Source of the DNA: Prevotella lacticifex
GTDB taxonomy: Bacteria > Bacteroidota > Bacteroidia > Bacteroidales > Bacteroidaceae
DNA length: 64,000 nt
Direction of reading: 5' to 3'
Assembly (NCBI RefSeq): GCF_019973375.1
Contig: NZ_BPTV01000002.1
Span: forward strand, 481,228 to 545,227
A model generated the notes under the pieces. It was not told the origin of the DNA. It ran no database searches and was given only the letters and a program-made list of their open reading frames with translations. Shown here in pieces: positions 33,693-42,418 of this stretch. Every line of letters begins with the position of its first letter. Within the stretch, counting starts at the first letter, position 1. Position numbers and translations under genes: made by a program.

Positions 33693-34625
33693 ATGAAAAA
33701 GATATTTACCCTCATCATCCTCGCCATGGCCGTCGTTACGGCAGCACAGGCACAGACCATCACCATCAACAAGACCGACGGCACGAAAGTGACCTACGAT
33801 GCCAGCGAGGTGAGCAGCATCGACTTTGCACCTAAGAGCGACACCACCACCATACACTCCTTCACCGGCTACTTGCTCGTCAGCTCGGCCTACTTCCAGA
33901 ACATGTACTACGGCGACGCAGCCCAGATGAGCGTTCTCGCCGTCGGCGACAAATACCTCTGCCGTTTCGACGACGCCACATGGGGCCACGGCCTCTTCAA
34001 TATCACCCTCGACAAAGGGACCATCAGCGGAACCGGCTCAGTGACAATGGTTAACCCGCAGGGAGGCGCATCGAGCACCCACGATGCCACAATGAGCGGT
34101 ACAATGACACATATCACTATCAGCATCCCCGACCTCATGGGCGGCACAACCATCAGCTGGAACTACGGCGACCCACGGGCCTACAAGACAGCAGGCACCT
34201 ACAGCGCAAAGGACAATATCGTTGTCGGTGGCGTAGCCGACTACTCTTATTCCACCAACGACAGCGTCGACTACACCGTTGTGGCCGTCAACGACTCCAC
34301 AATCAACCTCGTCGTTCCTGAGGAAAGTTTCGACAACCTCGCCATGATGGGCAATCTCGTCATGGGCACCTACACTATAAGCAACATCGCATGGAACGCC
34401 GCCGAGAACGCCTACGTCCGCTCCTACGGTTCCGACGGCATCACTTTCGACTGCACCATCGCCGGAAAGAAAGGACAATACGAGTTCACCAACAGCGACT
34501 GCAAGGTCGTCGTCAGACCGAATGCCGACGGCACCCTCACCGTCGACAATACCTACTATCCCGGCCGCATGCCGATGTCGATTGTCAGCACGTTCACCGG
34601 CACCCGCAAGAACGCTGCCCACTAA
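33693..34625 (+). CDS. Secreted calycin-like domain protein
   Basis: 310 residues, signal peptide LIILAMAVVTAAQAQ. After a short TITINKTDGTKVTYDASEVSSIDF segment there are two beta-rich barrels: VGDKYLCRFDDATWGHGLFNITLDKG and AENAYVRSYGSDGITFDCTIAGKKG. Proteins annotated as calycin-like occur beside HmuY genes in Bacteroidales. It may bind a hydrophobic ligand such as a porphyrin, but this is inference. It lies 108 nt after the first gene and 22 nt before hmuY. Confidence 0.72.
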   Translation: MKKIFTLIILAMAVVTAAQAQTITINKTDGTKVTYDASEVSSIDFAPKSDTTTIHSFTGYLLVSSAYFQNMYYGDAAQMSVLAVGDKYLCRFDDATWGHGLFNITLDKGTISGTGSVTMVNPQGGASSTHDATMSGTMTHITISIPDLMGGTTISWNYGDPRAYKTAGTYSAKDNIVVGGVADYSYSTNDSVDYTVVAVNDSTINLVVPEESFDNLAMMGNLVMGTYTISNIAWNAAENAYVRSYGSDGITFDCTIAGKKGQYEFTNSDCKVVVRPNADGTLTVDNTYYPGRMPMSIVSTFTGTRKNAAH

Positions 34626-34647
34626 CGTCACTACAGGACCGTAAGGA

Positions 34648-35433
34648 ATGAGAAGGATAAAGACAGTCTACGCAGCCATGGCCGTTGCCGTCGCCCTGAC
34701 GGCGACAGCCTGCAACGGCATCCTCAGTGATATCTACGACGAGCCACGCGACAGTGCCCTCGGCAGCGGACAGCTCGTCGTCGATGCCACAAACTGGCAC
34801 GACTGGTACTACATCGATTTCGACTCCTTAGCTGCCATCGCCGCCACCGGCGACAGCGCTGCACTGGCCCACGCCGAGACCTCTTTCACTCCCTACCCCA
34901 TCCCGACGGCGCTCACCACGGAACCCGCCGACACCACAACGGGAATGTACACCTACTGGTTCGATGTCTTCGGGCGAGGCCTCGACAACTACGACAAGCG
35001 GGCCTTCACGCCCACCGACGCGCAGCCCAAGCCCGCCCACTGGAGCATCGCCGTCCACCGCAACAACGTCAGGACAAACGGAGGAGCCGTCTTTGAGACC
35101 AATTATTCGTCCATTGCCGACCTGCCGCCGACGGGTGCCGCCTTCGCCTCTGCCACGTTCACACCCGACGAGTGGAGCGAGCGCGACGTATGGGTCGACC
35201 AGTCGCAGATGCTGCGCAGTCTCATCGGCTGTCAGGGCATCATGGTCAATAAGGTGCTGTCGTCGTGGATAAAGGTTGCCATACCCCCGATGCCACCGGC
35301 CTTCACGGGCAACAGCCACGTCTTCATCATCCGGTTTCCCAACGGGAAGATGGCGGCCGTACAACTTGCCAACTATATCAGTCCTAAGGGCGCAAAGTGC
35401 TGGCTGACAATAAACTACAAATATCCCTACTGA
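34648..35433 (+). CDS. hmuY: HmuY-family haem-binding lipoprotein
   Basis: 261 residues. Lipoprotein signal with Cys in LTATACNG. HmuY signatures: WHDWYYIDFDSL, HWSIAVHRNNVRTNGGA, WVDQSQML, IIRFPNGKMAAVQLANYISPKGAKCWLTINYKYPY. It captures haem at the surface and hands it to the TonB receptor encoded 17 nt downstream. Ligand His or Met residues cannot be assigned without a structure. Its start is 22 nt after the calycin-like gene. Confidence 0.88.
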   Translation: MRRIKTVYAAMAVAVALTATACNGILSDIYDEPRDSALGSGQLVVDATNWHDWYYIDFDSLAAIAATGDSAALAHAETSFTPYPIPTALTTEPADTTTGMYTYWFDVFGRGLDNYDKRAFTPTDAQPKPAHWSIAVHRNNVRTNGGAVFETNYSSIADLPPTGAAFASATFTPDEWSERDVWVDQSQMLRSLIGCQGIMVNKVLSSWIKVAIPPMPPAFTGNSHVFIIRFPNGKMAAVQLANYISPKGAKCWLTINYKYPY

Positions 35434-35450
35434 CGGTGAAAGGAGAAACG

Positions 35451-37418
35451 ATGATACTACTCAGAACACTCTTCCCCACTGCGGCCCTCATGGCATCACT
35501 GCCCACCGCGGCACAGATGGCACCCGCCGACACGCTCGCTGACCATACCCTCGACCAGGTGGTCGTCACGGGAACGCGCACCCCGAAGTCGCTCCTCAGC
35601 ACACCGGTGCAGACGCTGGTCATCAGCGGCGACGACATACGCAAGGCCGATGCCACCGACCTCCGCGACCTCCTCAGCCAGGTTCTGCCGGGAGTGGAAT
35701 TCTCCTACGCCATGAACCAGCAGACACACATGAACTTCGCGGGATTCGGCGGACAGTCGGTGCTCGTCCTCGTCGACGGACAGCGACTCGCGGGCGAGAC
35801 AATGGACGATGTCGATTTCGCCCGACTCGACATGCAGAATGTCGACCACATAGAGATCGTAAAGAGCGCAGCATCAGCCCTTTACGGTTCCAATGCCGCC
35901 GGAGGGGTTATAAACATCATCACGAAGGATGCCGCCGCCACGTGGCACGCCAACGTCAACGCCCGCATAGGACGCCACGGACAGCAGCGCTACGGACTGT
36001 CGGCAGCCACCGGCGGCAACCGCTGGTCGACGGCACTGACGGCAAGCAGGACGGCGGCCGACAACTACAACGTCAGCAGCGGTCCTAACCCCGTAAGCCG
36101 TGTGGTATCGACAATCTACGGCGACGAGACATGGAACGTCAGCGACGCCACCGTCTACCGGCCCTCCGACCGCTGGAAGATGACGGCACGAGGGGGATAT
36201 TTCTTCCGCCAGACAAAGCGGTCGCCCGACACGCCGGAACGCTACCGCGACTTCAGCGGGTCGCTGAGGGCCGAGGGGCGCATCGGCAGCAAGGGCAACA
36301 TCGACGTGAACTACGTCTTCGACCAGTACGACAAGTCTGATTATCAGCGCATTGCGCATCTCGACATCCGCGGATATTCCAACGTTCAGAACTCTCTCCG
36401 CGCTCTCTACACCCACACTTTCGATGCCGGCAACATCCTTTCGGCCGGTGCCGACTACATGCACGACTACCTATATAATAGTAAGCTCAGCGGAAACACA
36501 CGCCGTCAGGACTCCTTCGACGCCTTCGCACAGTACGACTGGACGATTACCGACCGCCTCGAGACCGTAGCGGCACTGCGCTACGACTGGTTCTCCGACG
36601 GTCCCGTGAGCCGGTTGACACCGAAGGTGAGCCTCCGCTACACGCCGTTCAGCGGAATGAACATCCGCATAGGCTACGGCATGGGCTTCCGGGCCCCCAC
36701 ACTGAAGGAGAAATACTACAATTTCGACATGGCGGGAATATGGATCGTCGAGGGCAACAGCAGTCTGAAACCGGAGAAAAGCCATAACTTCAACATCTCG
36801 GCCGAATACAACTACCGCAACTACAGCATCACCGTCGGTGGCTGCTGCAATTCCATCCGCGACAAGATTGGCACCGGAGCACCTTATTTTATCACCACCG
36901 ACGACATGCCGCGGCTGCCTTACATCAACCTCGACACTTATCACGTCATGGGCCTCGACGCCACGCTGCGGGCACGGTGGCAGAACGGGCTAAGTGCCCG
37001 ACTGTCATACGCTTACGTCGACGAGCGGCTGCCGAAGGACAAGGAGGGCCACGGACTCAGCAGCGAGTACCTGCCGGCGCGCAAGCACTCCGTCGTGGCA
37101 CATGCCGACTGGGACCACCGCATGAGCAAGTGGTACGCCCTGAACATCGGCATCGACGGCCATTACTACTCTGGGGTCGACAACGAGGAGTTCGCCGATT
37201 ATTATGATGTCAGCCGCGGAACAAACGTCATCCACTATCCCGCCTACTCGCTGTGGCGACTGCAGATGGTCAACAGCCTCGGGAAGGCCGTGAAACTGAC
37301 CGTCACCGTCGACAATATCTTCAACTACCGGCCCGACTATTATTACCTCAACGCACCGCGCACCGACGGAACGAACGTCATGGTGGGACTGTCCGTCGAC
37401 ATCGACAAGCTGTTCTGA
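35451..37418 (+). CDS. TonB-dependent haem receptor, HmuR-like
   Basis: 655 residues from the ATG at 35451, which has AAAGGAGA upstream; an earlier in-frame ATG lies inside hmuY. Signal peptide, TonB-box region VVVTGTRTPKSLLSTPVQTL, plug with LLSQVLPGVEF and SVLVLVDGQRLAGETMDDVDFARL, then barrel. The haem-receptor boxes are recognisable: FRAP in GMGFRAPTLKEKYYN and NSSLKPEKSHNF in place of NPNL. It imports haem across the outer membrane with HmuY. Confidence 0.9.
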   Translation: MILLRTLFPTAALMASLPTAAQMAPADTLADHTLDQVVVTGTRTPKSLLSTPVQTLVISGDDIRKADATDLRDLLSQVLPGVEFSYAMNQQTHMNFAGFGGQSVLVLVDGQRLAGETMDDVDFARLDMQNVDHIEIVKSAASALYGSNAAGGVINIITKDAAATWHANVNARIGRHGQQRYGLSAATGGNRWSTALTASRTAADNYNVSSGPNPVSRVVSTIYGDETWNVSDATVYRPSDRWKMTARGGYFFRQTKRSPDTPERYRDFSGSLRAEGRIGSKGNIDVNYVFDQYDKSDYQRIAHLDIRGYSNVQNSLRALYTHTFDAGNILSAGADYMHDYLYNSKLSGNTRRQDSFDAFAQYDWTITDRLETVAALRYDWFSDGPVSRLTPKVSLRYTPFSGMNIRIGYGMGFRAPTLKEKYYNFDMAGIWIVEGNSSLKPEKSHNFNISAEYNYRNYSITVGGCCNSIRDKIGTGAPYFITTDDMPRLPYINLDTYHVMGLDATLRARWQNGLSARLSYAYVDERLPKDKEGHGLSSEYLPARKHSVVAHADWDHRMSKWYALNIGIDGHYYSGVDNEEFADYYDVSRGTNVIHYPAYSLWRLQMVNSLGKAVKLTVTVDNIFNYRPDYYYLNAPRTDGTNVMVGLSVDIDKLF

Positions 37419-37469
37419 CGTCACACCACAACGGCGCGTAAGGCTCAGAAAAGTAAAGAAAGCGAAAAA

Positions 37470-38348
37470 ATGCAGAATACCGTTCATCACCGTCACCACT
37501 GGGGAAGGACCATCGCCTCCTTCCTCCTCGTCCTCTTCACCATGCCCTTAGGCCACGCCCTGATGATGATCATGGGCAAATTTATGGACCCAGTGGCCCT
37601 CCACTATGCCGCGTTTCTCATGGGACTCGTCGGATTCATAATCGTCGTGGCGGGAGTCTTCGTCAAGGGCGACACACGGCAGACCATCTACGGGCTCTTC
37701 GGCGGACTGCTCTTCTGGACGGGATGGGTCGAATTTCTCTTCCAGTACTACGCCCGCCGCTACGGCACCCAGCCCGAGACGACGCCGTGGGGCCACGTCA
37801 CGCAACCCGAATATCTGCTCATGCCGATGACCTTCGGACTGTGGATGATGGTCATGACGCTCTACATCTTCTGCACCCGCACGGGATGCTGCTTTATCAA
37901 CTGGTGTCAGCACCACCTCTTCGGGCACCGTTGCTCCGACATTGTGGCCCGTCCGATGACGCGCCACACGGCCATCGTGACCTTCATGGAGCTCAACGTC
38001 ATGACGTGGACAACGTATATCCTGCTGATGTTCTGCTACGACGGACGGTTCATCGGCGACGACTCGCCAATCGTCACCATCGTCGGGGCGGGATGCCTCG
38101 TGGCCTCAGCGTTCATGTTCCGCAAGGAACTGCGACTGCCGGCGTGGGGAGCCAATATCCGCATGGCCATCGCCACGGTAATCGTCTTCTGGTGTCCCGT
38201 CGAGATAATGGCGCGGCAGCACCTCTTCACCGAGATATGGATACAGCCCGAGAAATACGTTCCGCAGATGGTCACCATCCTCATTGCCTTCATCATCGTC
38301 CTCGTATATGTCCTCTGGGCGGCCTTCCGCAAACCGGAAAACCACTGA
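37470..38348 (+). CDS. Polytopic membrane protein of the HmuY operon
   Basis: 292 residues, about eight hydrophobic helices and a His-rich N-terminus (HHRHHW) plus many His/Cys/Met between helices (TRTGCCFINWCQHHLFGHRC). No family was recognised. Its position 51 nt after the haem receptor suggests a role in haem or metal handling at the inner membrane. The last three codons and stop (ENH, AACCACTGA) coincide with the start of a dispersed REP-like repeat, so the present C-terminus may come from repeat insertion. Confidence 0.75.
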   Translation: MQNTVHHRHHWGRTIASFLLVLFTMPLGHALMMIMGKFMDPVALHYAAFLMGLVGFIIVVAGVFVKGDTRQTIYGLFGGLLFWTGWVEFLFQYYARRYGTQPETTPWGHVTQPEYLLMPMTFGLWMMVMTLYIFCTRTGCCFINWCQHHLFGHRCSDIVARPMTRHTAIVTFMELNVMTWTTYILLMFCYDGRFIGDDSPIVTIVGAGCLVASAFMFRKELRLPAWGANIRMAIATVIVFWCPVEIMARQHLFTEIWIQPEKYVPQMVTILIAFIIVLVYVLWAAFRKPENH

Positions 38349-38515
38349 TACCAAGACACTTGCAGCACTCCGCCGCCGTAGGGGCGGGTTTTATCCCCGT
38401 CCTACCAACAGCGGACAAGATACAAAACAAATATAACGCAGCTGCGAGGACGGGGATAAACCCCGTCCCTACGGCGGATACGTGCAACACATTAATTATC
38501 AATGTGTTGTCAGCA
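38340..38515. repeat. Twin-hairpin REP-like repeat, copy 1
   Basis: Starts with AACCACTGATACCAAG and TTGCAGCACTCCGCCGCCG, then two inverted G/C hairpins (GTAGGGGCGGG...CCCCGTCCTAC and GGACGGGGATAAACCCCGTCC) and a distal AACACATT/AATGTGTT hairpin. Copies 2 (split by IS110, 48680 and 51964) and 3 (60330) share this order. Confidence 0.8.
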
Positions 38516-38805
38516 TGATTATTTCATCAAAACCCATTGTCAACGTGATCCCTTTTCAGGAGCCGATATGCGGGACCAAGACAGTCAGAAAAAATGGAGA
38601 GATTCTGTCTTACGACCGAATCTCTGTCGTGTTAGCCTGTTTTGAAGGTTTTTTCTTTGTGTCAGCACCAAGATCCGACGGAGGAGGTTTGAGGGCAAAA
38701 GGCCTAAGCACTGACACAAAGGGCTTTGTTGGTTTTAGTCTTAATTTATGATTGTTTATGTAACTGTTTTTCGGCACAGGATAGTATTTTCTCACTTTTT
38801 ATGCT
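38516..38805 (+). repeat. Gene-free stretch with branched-hairpin repeat, copy 1
   Basis: Contains CGTGTTAGCCTGTTTTGAAGG and an 11-bp outer stem CTTTGTGTCAG (38655-38665) / CTGACACAAAG (38711-38721) enclosing AAGATCCGACGGAGGAGG. A longer version of the same element lies at 60764-60898. No gene seen from 38349 to 38945 apart from the symporter leader. Confidence 0.7.
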
Positions 38806-38814
38806 TACTTTTGT
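38806..38814 (+). promoter_or_regulatory. -7 box of the symporter gene
   Basis: TACTTTTGT fits TAnnTTTGY. The leader is long, about 125 nt, and GC-rich. Confidence 0.6.
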
Positions 38815-38945
38815 ACCGTCGTGACCGACAGCACCGTAGGCCGCGCCATGCCCTCAGCCACGAGGACAGCGACCGGCAGCCACCGGCCGACGACGGAAAA
38901 AAGAGAACCACGGCCGCACGAGAGGCGGACAAAACAACGTAAGCA

Positions 38946-40103
38946 ATGAAGAAAATAGGACTCCTGCCACTGATAATCATAGCCATAGTGCTCGGCGTCA
39001 TAGCCGGAAACGTCTTCAACGAGACACTCGTCAGGGTGTTCATAACCTTCAACGGCATCTTCAGCCAGTTCCTCGGCTTCATGATTCCGCTCATCATCGT
39101 CGGACTCGTCACGCCGGCCATCACCGGCATAGGCAGCGGAGCGGGAAAAATGCTCCTCGCCACCGTGGCCATAGCCTATGCCGACACGGTCGTCGCCGGA
39201 CTCATCGGCTACGGCACCGGCGAACTGTTCTTCCCCGACATGATTGCGGCCACAAAGGGATTCACGGCCGAGAAAGCCGTCGAGCTGGCACCGTTCTTCG
39301 AGGTGAAGATTCCGCCGATGCTCGATGTTATGGCGGCTCTTGTCCTGTCGTTCATCATGGGATTAGGGATAATCTACTCCAATGCGGCCACGCTGAACAA
39401 TATCTTCGACGAGTTTGAGGACATCATCTCGCTCGTCATAGCGAAAGTTATCATCCCGCTGCTCCCGCTTTACATCTTCGGCATCTTCACGAGCATGACC
39501 TACACGGGGCAGGCTTACCACATCCTGCTTGTCTTCGCGCAGATAATCCTTGTTATCGTCGTCCTCCACGTCTTCATCCTCGTCTACGAATTCGTCATTG
39601 CCGGAGCCGCCGCCAAGAAGAATCCGTTCCGATTGCTGTGGCGTATGCTTCCGGCATATCTTACGGCTCTGGGCACGTCGTCGTCGGCAGCGACGATACC
39701 GGTGACACTCTCGCGCACTATCGGCAACGGGGTGAGCAAGCCGGTGGCGGGGTTCACCGTCCCCCTCTGCGCCACAATCCACATGCCGGGGTCGATGATG
39801 AAGATCACGTGCTGCGCCCTCACGGTGTGCCTGATGAACGGCATGCCCCACGACTTTCCGCTCTTCATCCACTTCATGCTGCTCTTGGCTGTCTGCATGG
39901 TGGCCGGACCGGGTGTTCCCGGCGGTGCCATCATGGCTGCCCTCGGTCCGTTGGCATCGGTCTTGGGCTTCAATGCCGACATGCAGGCACTCATGATAGC
40001 CCTCTACATAGCCATGGATTCCTTCGGCACCGCCTGCAATGTCACCGGCGATGGTGCCGTGGCAATAGTCATCGACAAGATGTTTGGGAAGAAGAGGGCG
40101 TAG
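38946..40103 (+). CDS. Dicarboxylate/amino acid:cation symporter
   Basis: 385 residues, about eight helices plus two re-entrant loops. FQFLGFMIPLIIVGLVTPAITGIG-like helix, AYLTALGTSSSAATIPVTL (HP1 serine-rich loop), GFTVPLCATIHMPGSMM and GPGVPGGAIMAALG (HP2) and AMDSFGTACNVTGDG (substrate-binding helix 8, Asp and Asn) are typical of the DAACS/GltP family. It imports Glu/Asp or a C4-dicarboxylate with H+ or Na+. Exact substrate not resolved. Confidence 0.9.
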   Translation: MKKIGLLPLIIIAIVLGVIAGNVFNETLVRVFITFNGIFSQFLGFMIPLIIVGLVTPAITGIGSGAGKMLLATVAIAYADTVVAGLIGYGTGELFFPDMIAATKGFTAEKAVELAPFFEVKIPPMLDVMAALVLSFIMGLGIIYSNAATLNNIFDEFEDIISLVIAKVIIPLLPLYIFGIFTSMTYTGQAYHILLVFAQIILVIVVLHVFILVYEFVIAGAAAKKNPFRLLWRMLPAYLTALGTSSSAATIPVTLSRTIGNGVSKPVAGFTVPLCATIHMPGSMMKITCCALTVCLMNGMPHDFPLFIHFMLLLAVCMVAGPGVPGGAIMAALGPLASVLGFNADMQALMIALYIAMDSFGTACNVTGDGAVAIVIDKMFGKKRA

Positions 40104-40107
40104 CGGC

Positions 40108-40240
40108 GGATATAGCTCCTATAGTTTCTATAGCATCTATAGCCTCTATAGCTTCGATAGTTTCTATAGTTACTATAGCTTCTATAGCATCATAGTTACT
40201 ATAGTTTCTATAACTTCTATAGCTTGCTATAGCCCCGCTC
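40108..40240. repeat. CTATAG degenerate array after the symporter gene
   Basis: About 12 units of the form CTATAGTTT/CTATAGCAT/CTATAGCTT at a spacing of 8-12 bp, starting 5 nt after the stop codon. Followed at once by a CCGTTT array, the same order as at 21493-21712. Confidence 0.85.
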
Positions 40241-40269
40241 CTACTATGAATTATCTTTACACCACTCCC

Positions 40270-40374
40270 ATACCGTCCATTTCGCGGTCTAAAACGGCCC
40301 GTTTCGTCGTGCGAAACGGGCCGTTTGGCGTTGCAAAACAGGCCGTTTTAGAATGCAAAACAGCCCGTTTTTCT
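40270..40374. repeat. CCGTTT palindrome array, copy C
   Basis: Units AAACGGCCCGTTTCGTC, GAAACGGGCCGTTTGGC, AAACAGGCCGTTTTAG and AAACAGCCCGTTTTTC, one every 20-25 bp. It lies between the convergent symporter and GH32 genes. Nothing else was recognised between 40375 and 40499. Confidence 0.8.
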
Positions 40375-40499
40375 AAGTCTCTGACTCTCAACGACTTCCA
40401 AAGTCAGTAAGAGCCAAAGGATAATATGATTTTTCTTTACATTTCTGACCGCTCCGCAGGCGGTTCACTGCGGCTGCCGCCGGAAGGGCCGTTGGTCCG

Positions 40500-42392
40500 T
40501 CAGAGAGCTAACCGGTAAGCCTTTACGTTCTTGAACGAGCCCTTGCCGTCGGCCGAACGGAATTTCAGCTTGTTGTAGGGTGCTGTCGGGAAGACAAGAT
40601 TTGTCATCGGAATGCGGCCACCGTCGATGAACATCTCGACCGAGCACTTGTCGATCATCAGTCTGACGGTGTAGGTCTTGCCCTCGCAGAGGCTCAGCGG
40701 AGCCCAGGTGCCGAGGGCGAAATCGTTCTGATAGTTCACCGAGTTGAGCATGCGGAACTTCGTGTTCTTGTCCTTAAACTGATGGACGTCGTAGTTGGCC
40801 TCTATCTCGTGGGGCTTAGCCAGTTTGCCGAAGTCGGTGAGTCCGCTCTTCGTACGGTCCATGACAACGCGGTTTTTCTTCATGTCGAAGTAGATTTTCA
40901 CCTCCTCGCCCTTGTCGTTGCAGAGGGTGACACCGGTCTCGGCGCTCATGCCCGGGGTGACATCGAAGTCGAGCTCATAGGCATAGCCGTAGTTGTCGGG
41001 GAGCTGGCGCACGGTGCCTTTCTTGTCGGCCTTAATGTTGTCGATGCTCACCGACTCCTTGCGCAGGGCGTCGGCCTCCTTCACAACATCGGCCGAGAGA
41101 TAGATTTGTCCGTTGCGGGTGTAGAGTTTCAGCTCTCGCGGCAGGGCGTTGGCACCACGGTACTGCTTGATAGGAGTGACGTTGGCATACTGCCAGTTGC
41201 TCATCCACGGCAGGGCGACGACGCGGCCGGGGGTGTTGCCCATCGTCACGCAGGCATAATGGTCCTTGCCGAAGTCGAGCCATTTGACCACCTTCGGGTC
41301 GGTATCGCACTTGAAAGTCTTGCCGTCGAAGTCGCCGACGAAATATTCCGTGGCACTGCCTCCGAAAAGACAACCGGGGTTGATGTTCACAATCATCACC
41401 CATTTGCGGTGGTTAGCGTTGCCGTCGACGGGCAGTTCGAAGAAGTCGGGACACTCAAACTGGTTGGGCTGCTGGCCGTAGCCCTTGCCGAAAGCGGAGA
41501 CATAGGTCCACTCGCGGAGGTTCGAGGAACTGTAGAAGCGCATCTCCTTGTCGGCCGAGACGATCATATACCATTTCTTCATCGGCGCATACCAGAACAC
41601 TTTCGGGTCGCGGAAGTCCTTCAGACCGTCGAAGGGTGTCAGCACGGGGTTGCCGCTGTACTTGGTGAAGGTGCGGCCGTTGTCGGTGCTCCACGCCATA
41701 CACTGTATCTGCCCGTTCTTTTCGCTTGCCGAGGTGTAGAAGGCCACGATGGCGTTCTTGCCGTAACCGGCGGTATTATAGCGGTCGACGACCGATGATC
41801 CGGAGAAGATGTGGCCCAGGGTGTCGCGGGCAATGGCGGGGTCGAGCTGTTTCCAGTGGAAGAGGTCTTTGCTGATGGCGTGGCCCCAGTGCATGTTTCC
41901 CCATTTCGAGCCGTAGGGATTATACTGGAAGTAGAGGTGGTACTCGCCGTCCTTGTAAATCATACCGTTGGGGTCGTTCATCCATCCGTAGGCCGGGGTG
42001 AAATGATATGTGGGACGGTAGAAGTCGGTATTGGTGACATCCCAGGTGTTGCTGAGCTGCATCTGTCCGCTCTGGATGGCCAGGGCGTTGGGTTTGAGGT
42101 TGAGAATCTTGACCGTAGCGGTGAATCCGTTGCCGAGACGGAAGGGCACATAGTAGTCGACCTTGTTCTGAGCCAGGCGAACGTCCATCCACGTGTCGGC
42201 GGCATTGTCGGTGTAGAGCATCACCTGACTCTCGGGCTGGTCTTCCTCCACGGGCAGGAGGAGGTACTTAGTGGGGTTGTCGATGTTGACGATGGTGGTG
42301 TCGCCGTGGCGCTGGATGTCCATCGTCTGGGCACCGGCGGCCTGCGGAGCCGTGAGCGCGAGGGCGGCTGCGATGATATGTAATGGTTTCAT
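40500..42392 (-). CDS. GH32 fructan hydrolase (levanase/inulinase/invertase type) with N-terminal extra domain
   Basis: 630 residues, signal peptide ending QAAGAQ. Residues 25-120 form a small beta domain (DUF4980-like). The five-bladed propeller starts with YGWMNDPNG (nucleophile Asp140), followed by FRDPKV (Asp262, transition-state stabiliser) and QFECPDFFEL (acid/base Glu313); a C-terminal beta-sandwich follows. It cleaves beta-fructosyl links in levan, inulin or sucrose. It is 26 nt downstream of the TonB receptor gene and upstream of neither a SusD nor a second GH32. The adjacent HTCS supports fructan as substrate. Confidence 0.95.
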   Translation of the reverse strand: MKPLHIIAAALALTAPQAAGAQTMDIQRHGDTTIVNIDNPTKYLLLPVEEDQPESQVMLYTDNAADTWMDVRLAQNKVDYYVPFRLGNGFTATVKILNLKPNALAIQSGQMQLSNTWDVTNTDFYRPTYHFTPAYGWMNDPNGMIYKDGEYHLYFQYNPYGSKWGNMHWGHAISKDLFHWKQLDPAIARDTLGHIFSGSSVVDRYNTAGYGKNAIVAFYTSASEKNGQIQCMAWSTDNGRTFTKYSGNPVLTPFDGLKDFRDPKVFWYAPMKKWYMIVSADKEMRFYSSSNLREWTYVSAFGKGYGQQPNQFECPDFFELPVDGNANHRKWVMIVNINPGCLFGGSATEYFVGDFDGKTFKCDTDPKVVKWLDFGKDHYACVTMGNTPGRVVALPWMSNWQYANVTPIKQYRGANALPRELKLYTRNGQIYLSADVVKEADALRKESVSIDNIKADKKGTVRQLPDNYGYAYELDFDVTPGMSAETGVTLCNDKGEEVKIYFDMKKNRVVMDRTKSGLTDFGKLAKPHEIEANYDVHQFKDKNTKFRMLNSVNYQNDFALGTWAPLSLCEGKTYTVRLMIDKCSVEMFIDGGRIPMTNLVFPTAPYNKLKFRSADGKGSFKNVKAYRLAL

Positions 42393-42418
42393 TGTGGTTT
42401 GAAGTTAATGGTTTATGA

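Noticed and set aside
40084..40410. Frame encoding YSFYSIYSLYSF-type peptide
   Set aside because: Translation of the CTATAG array, not a protein.
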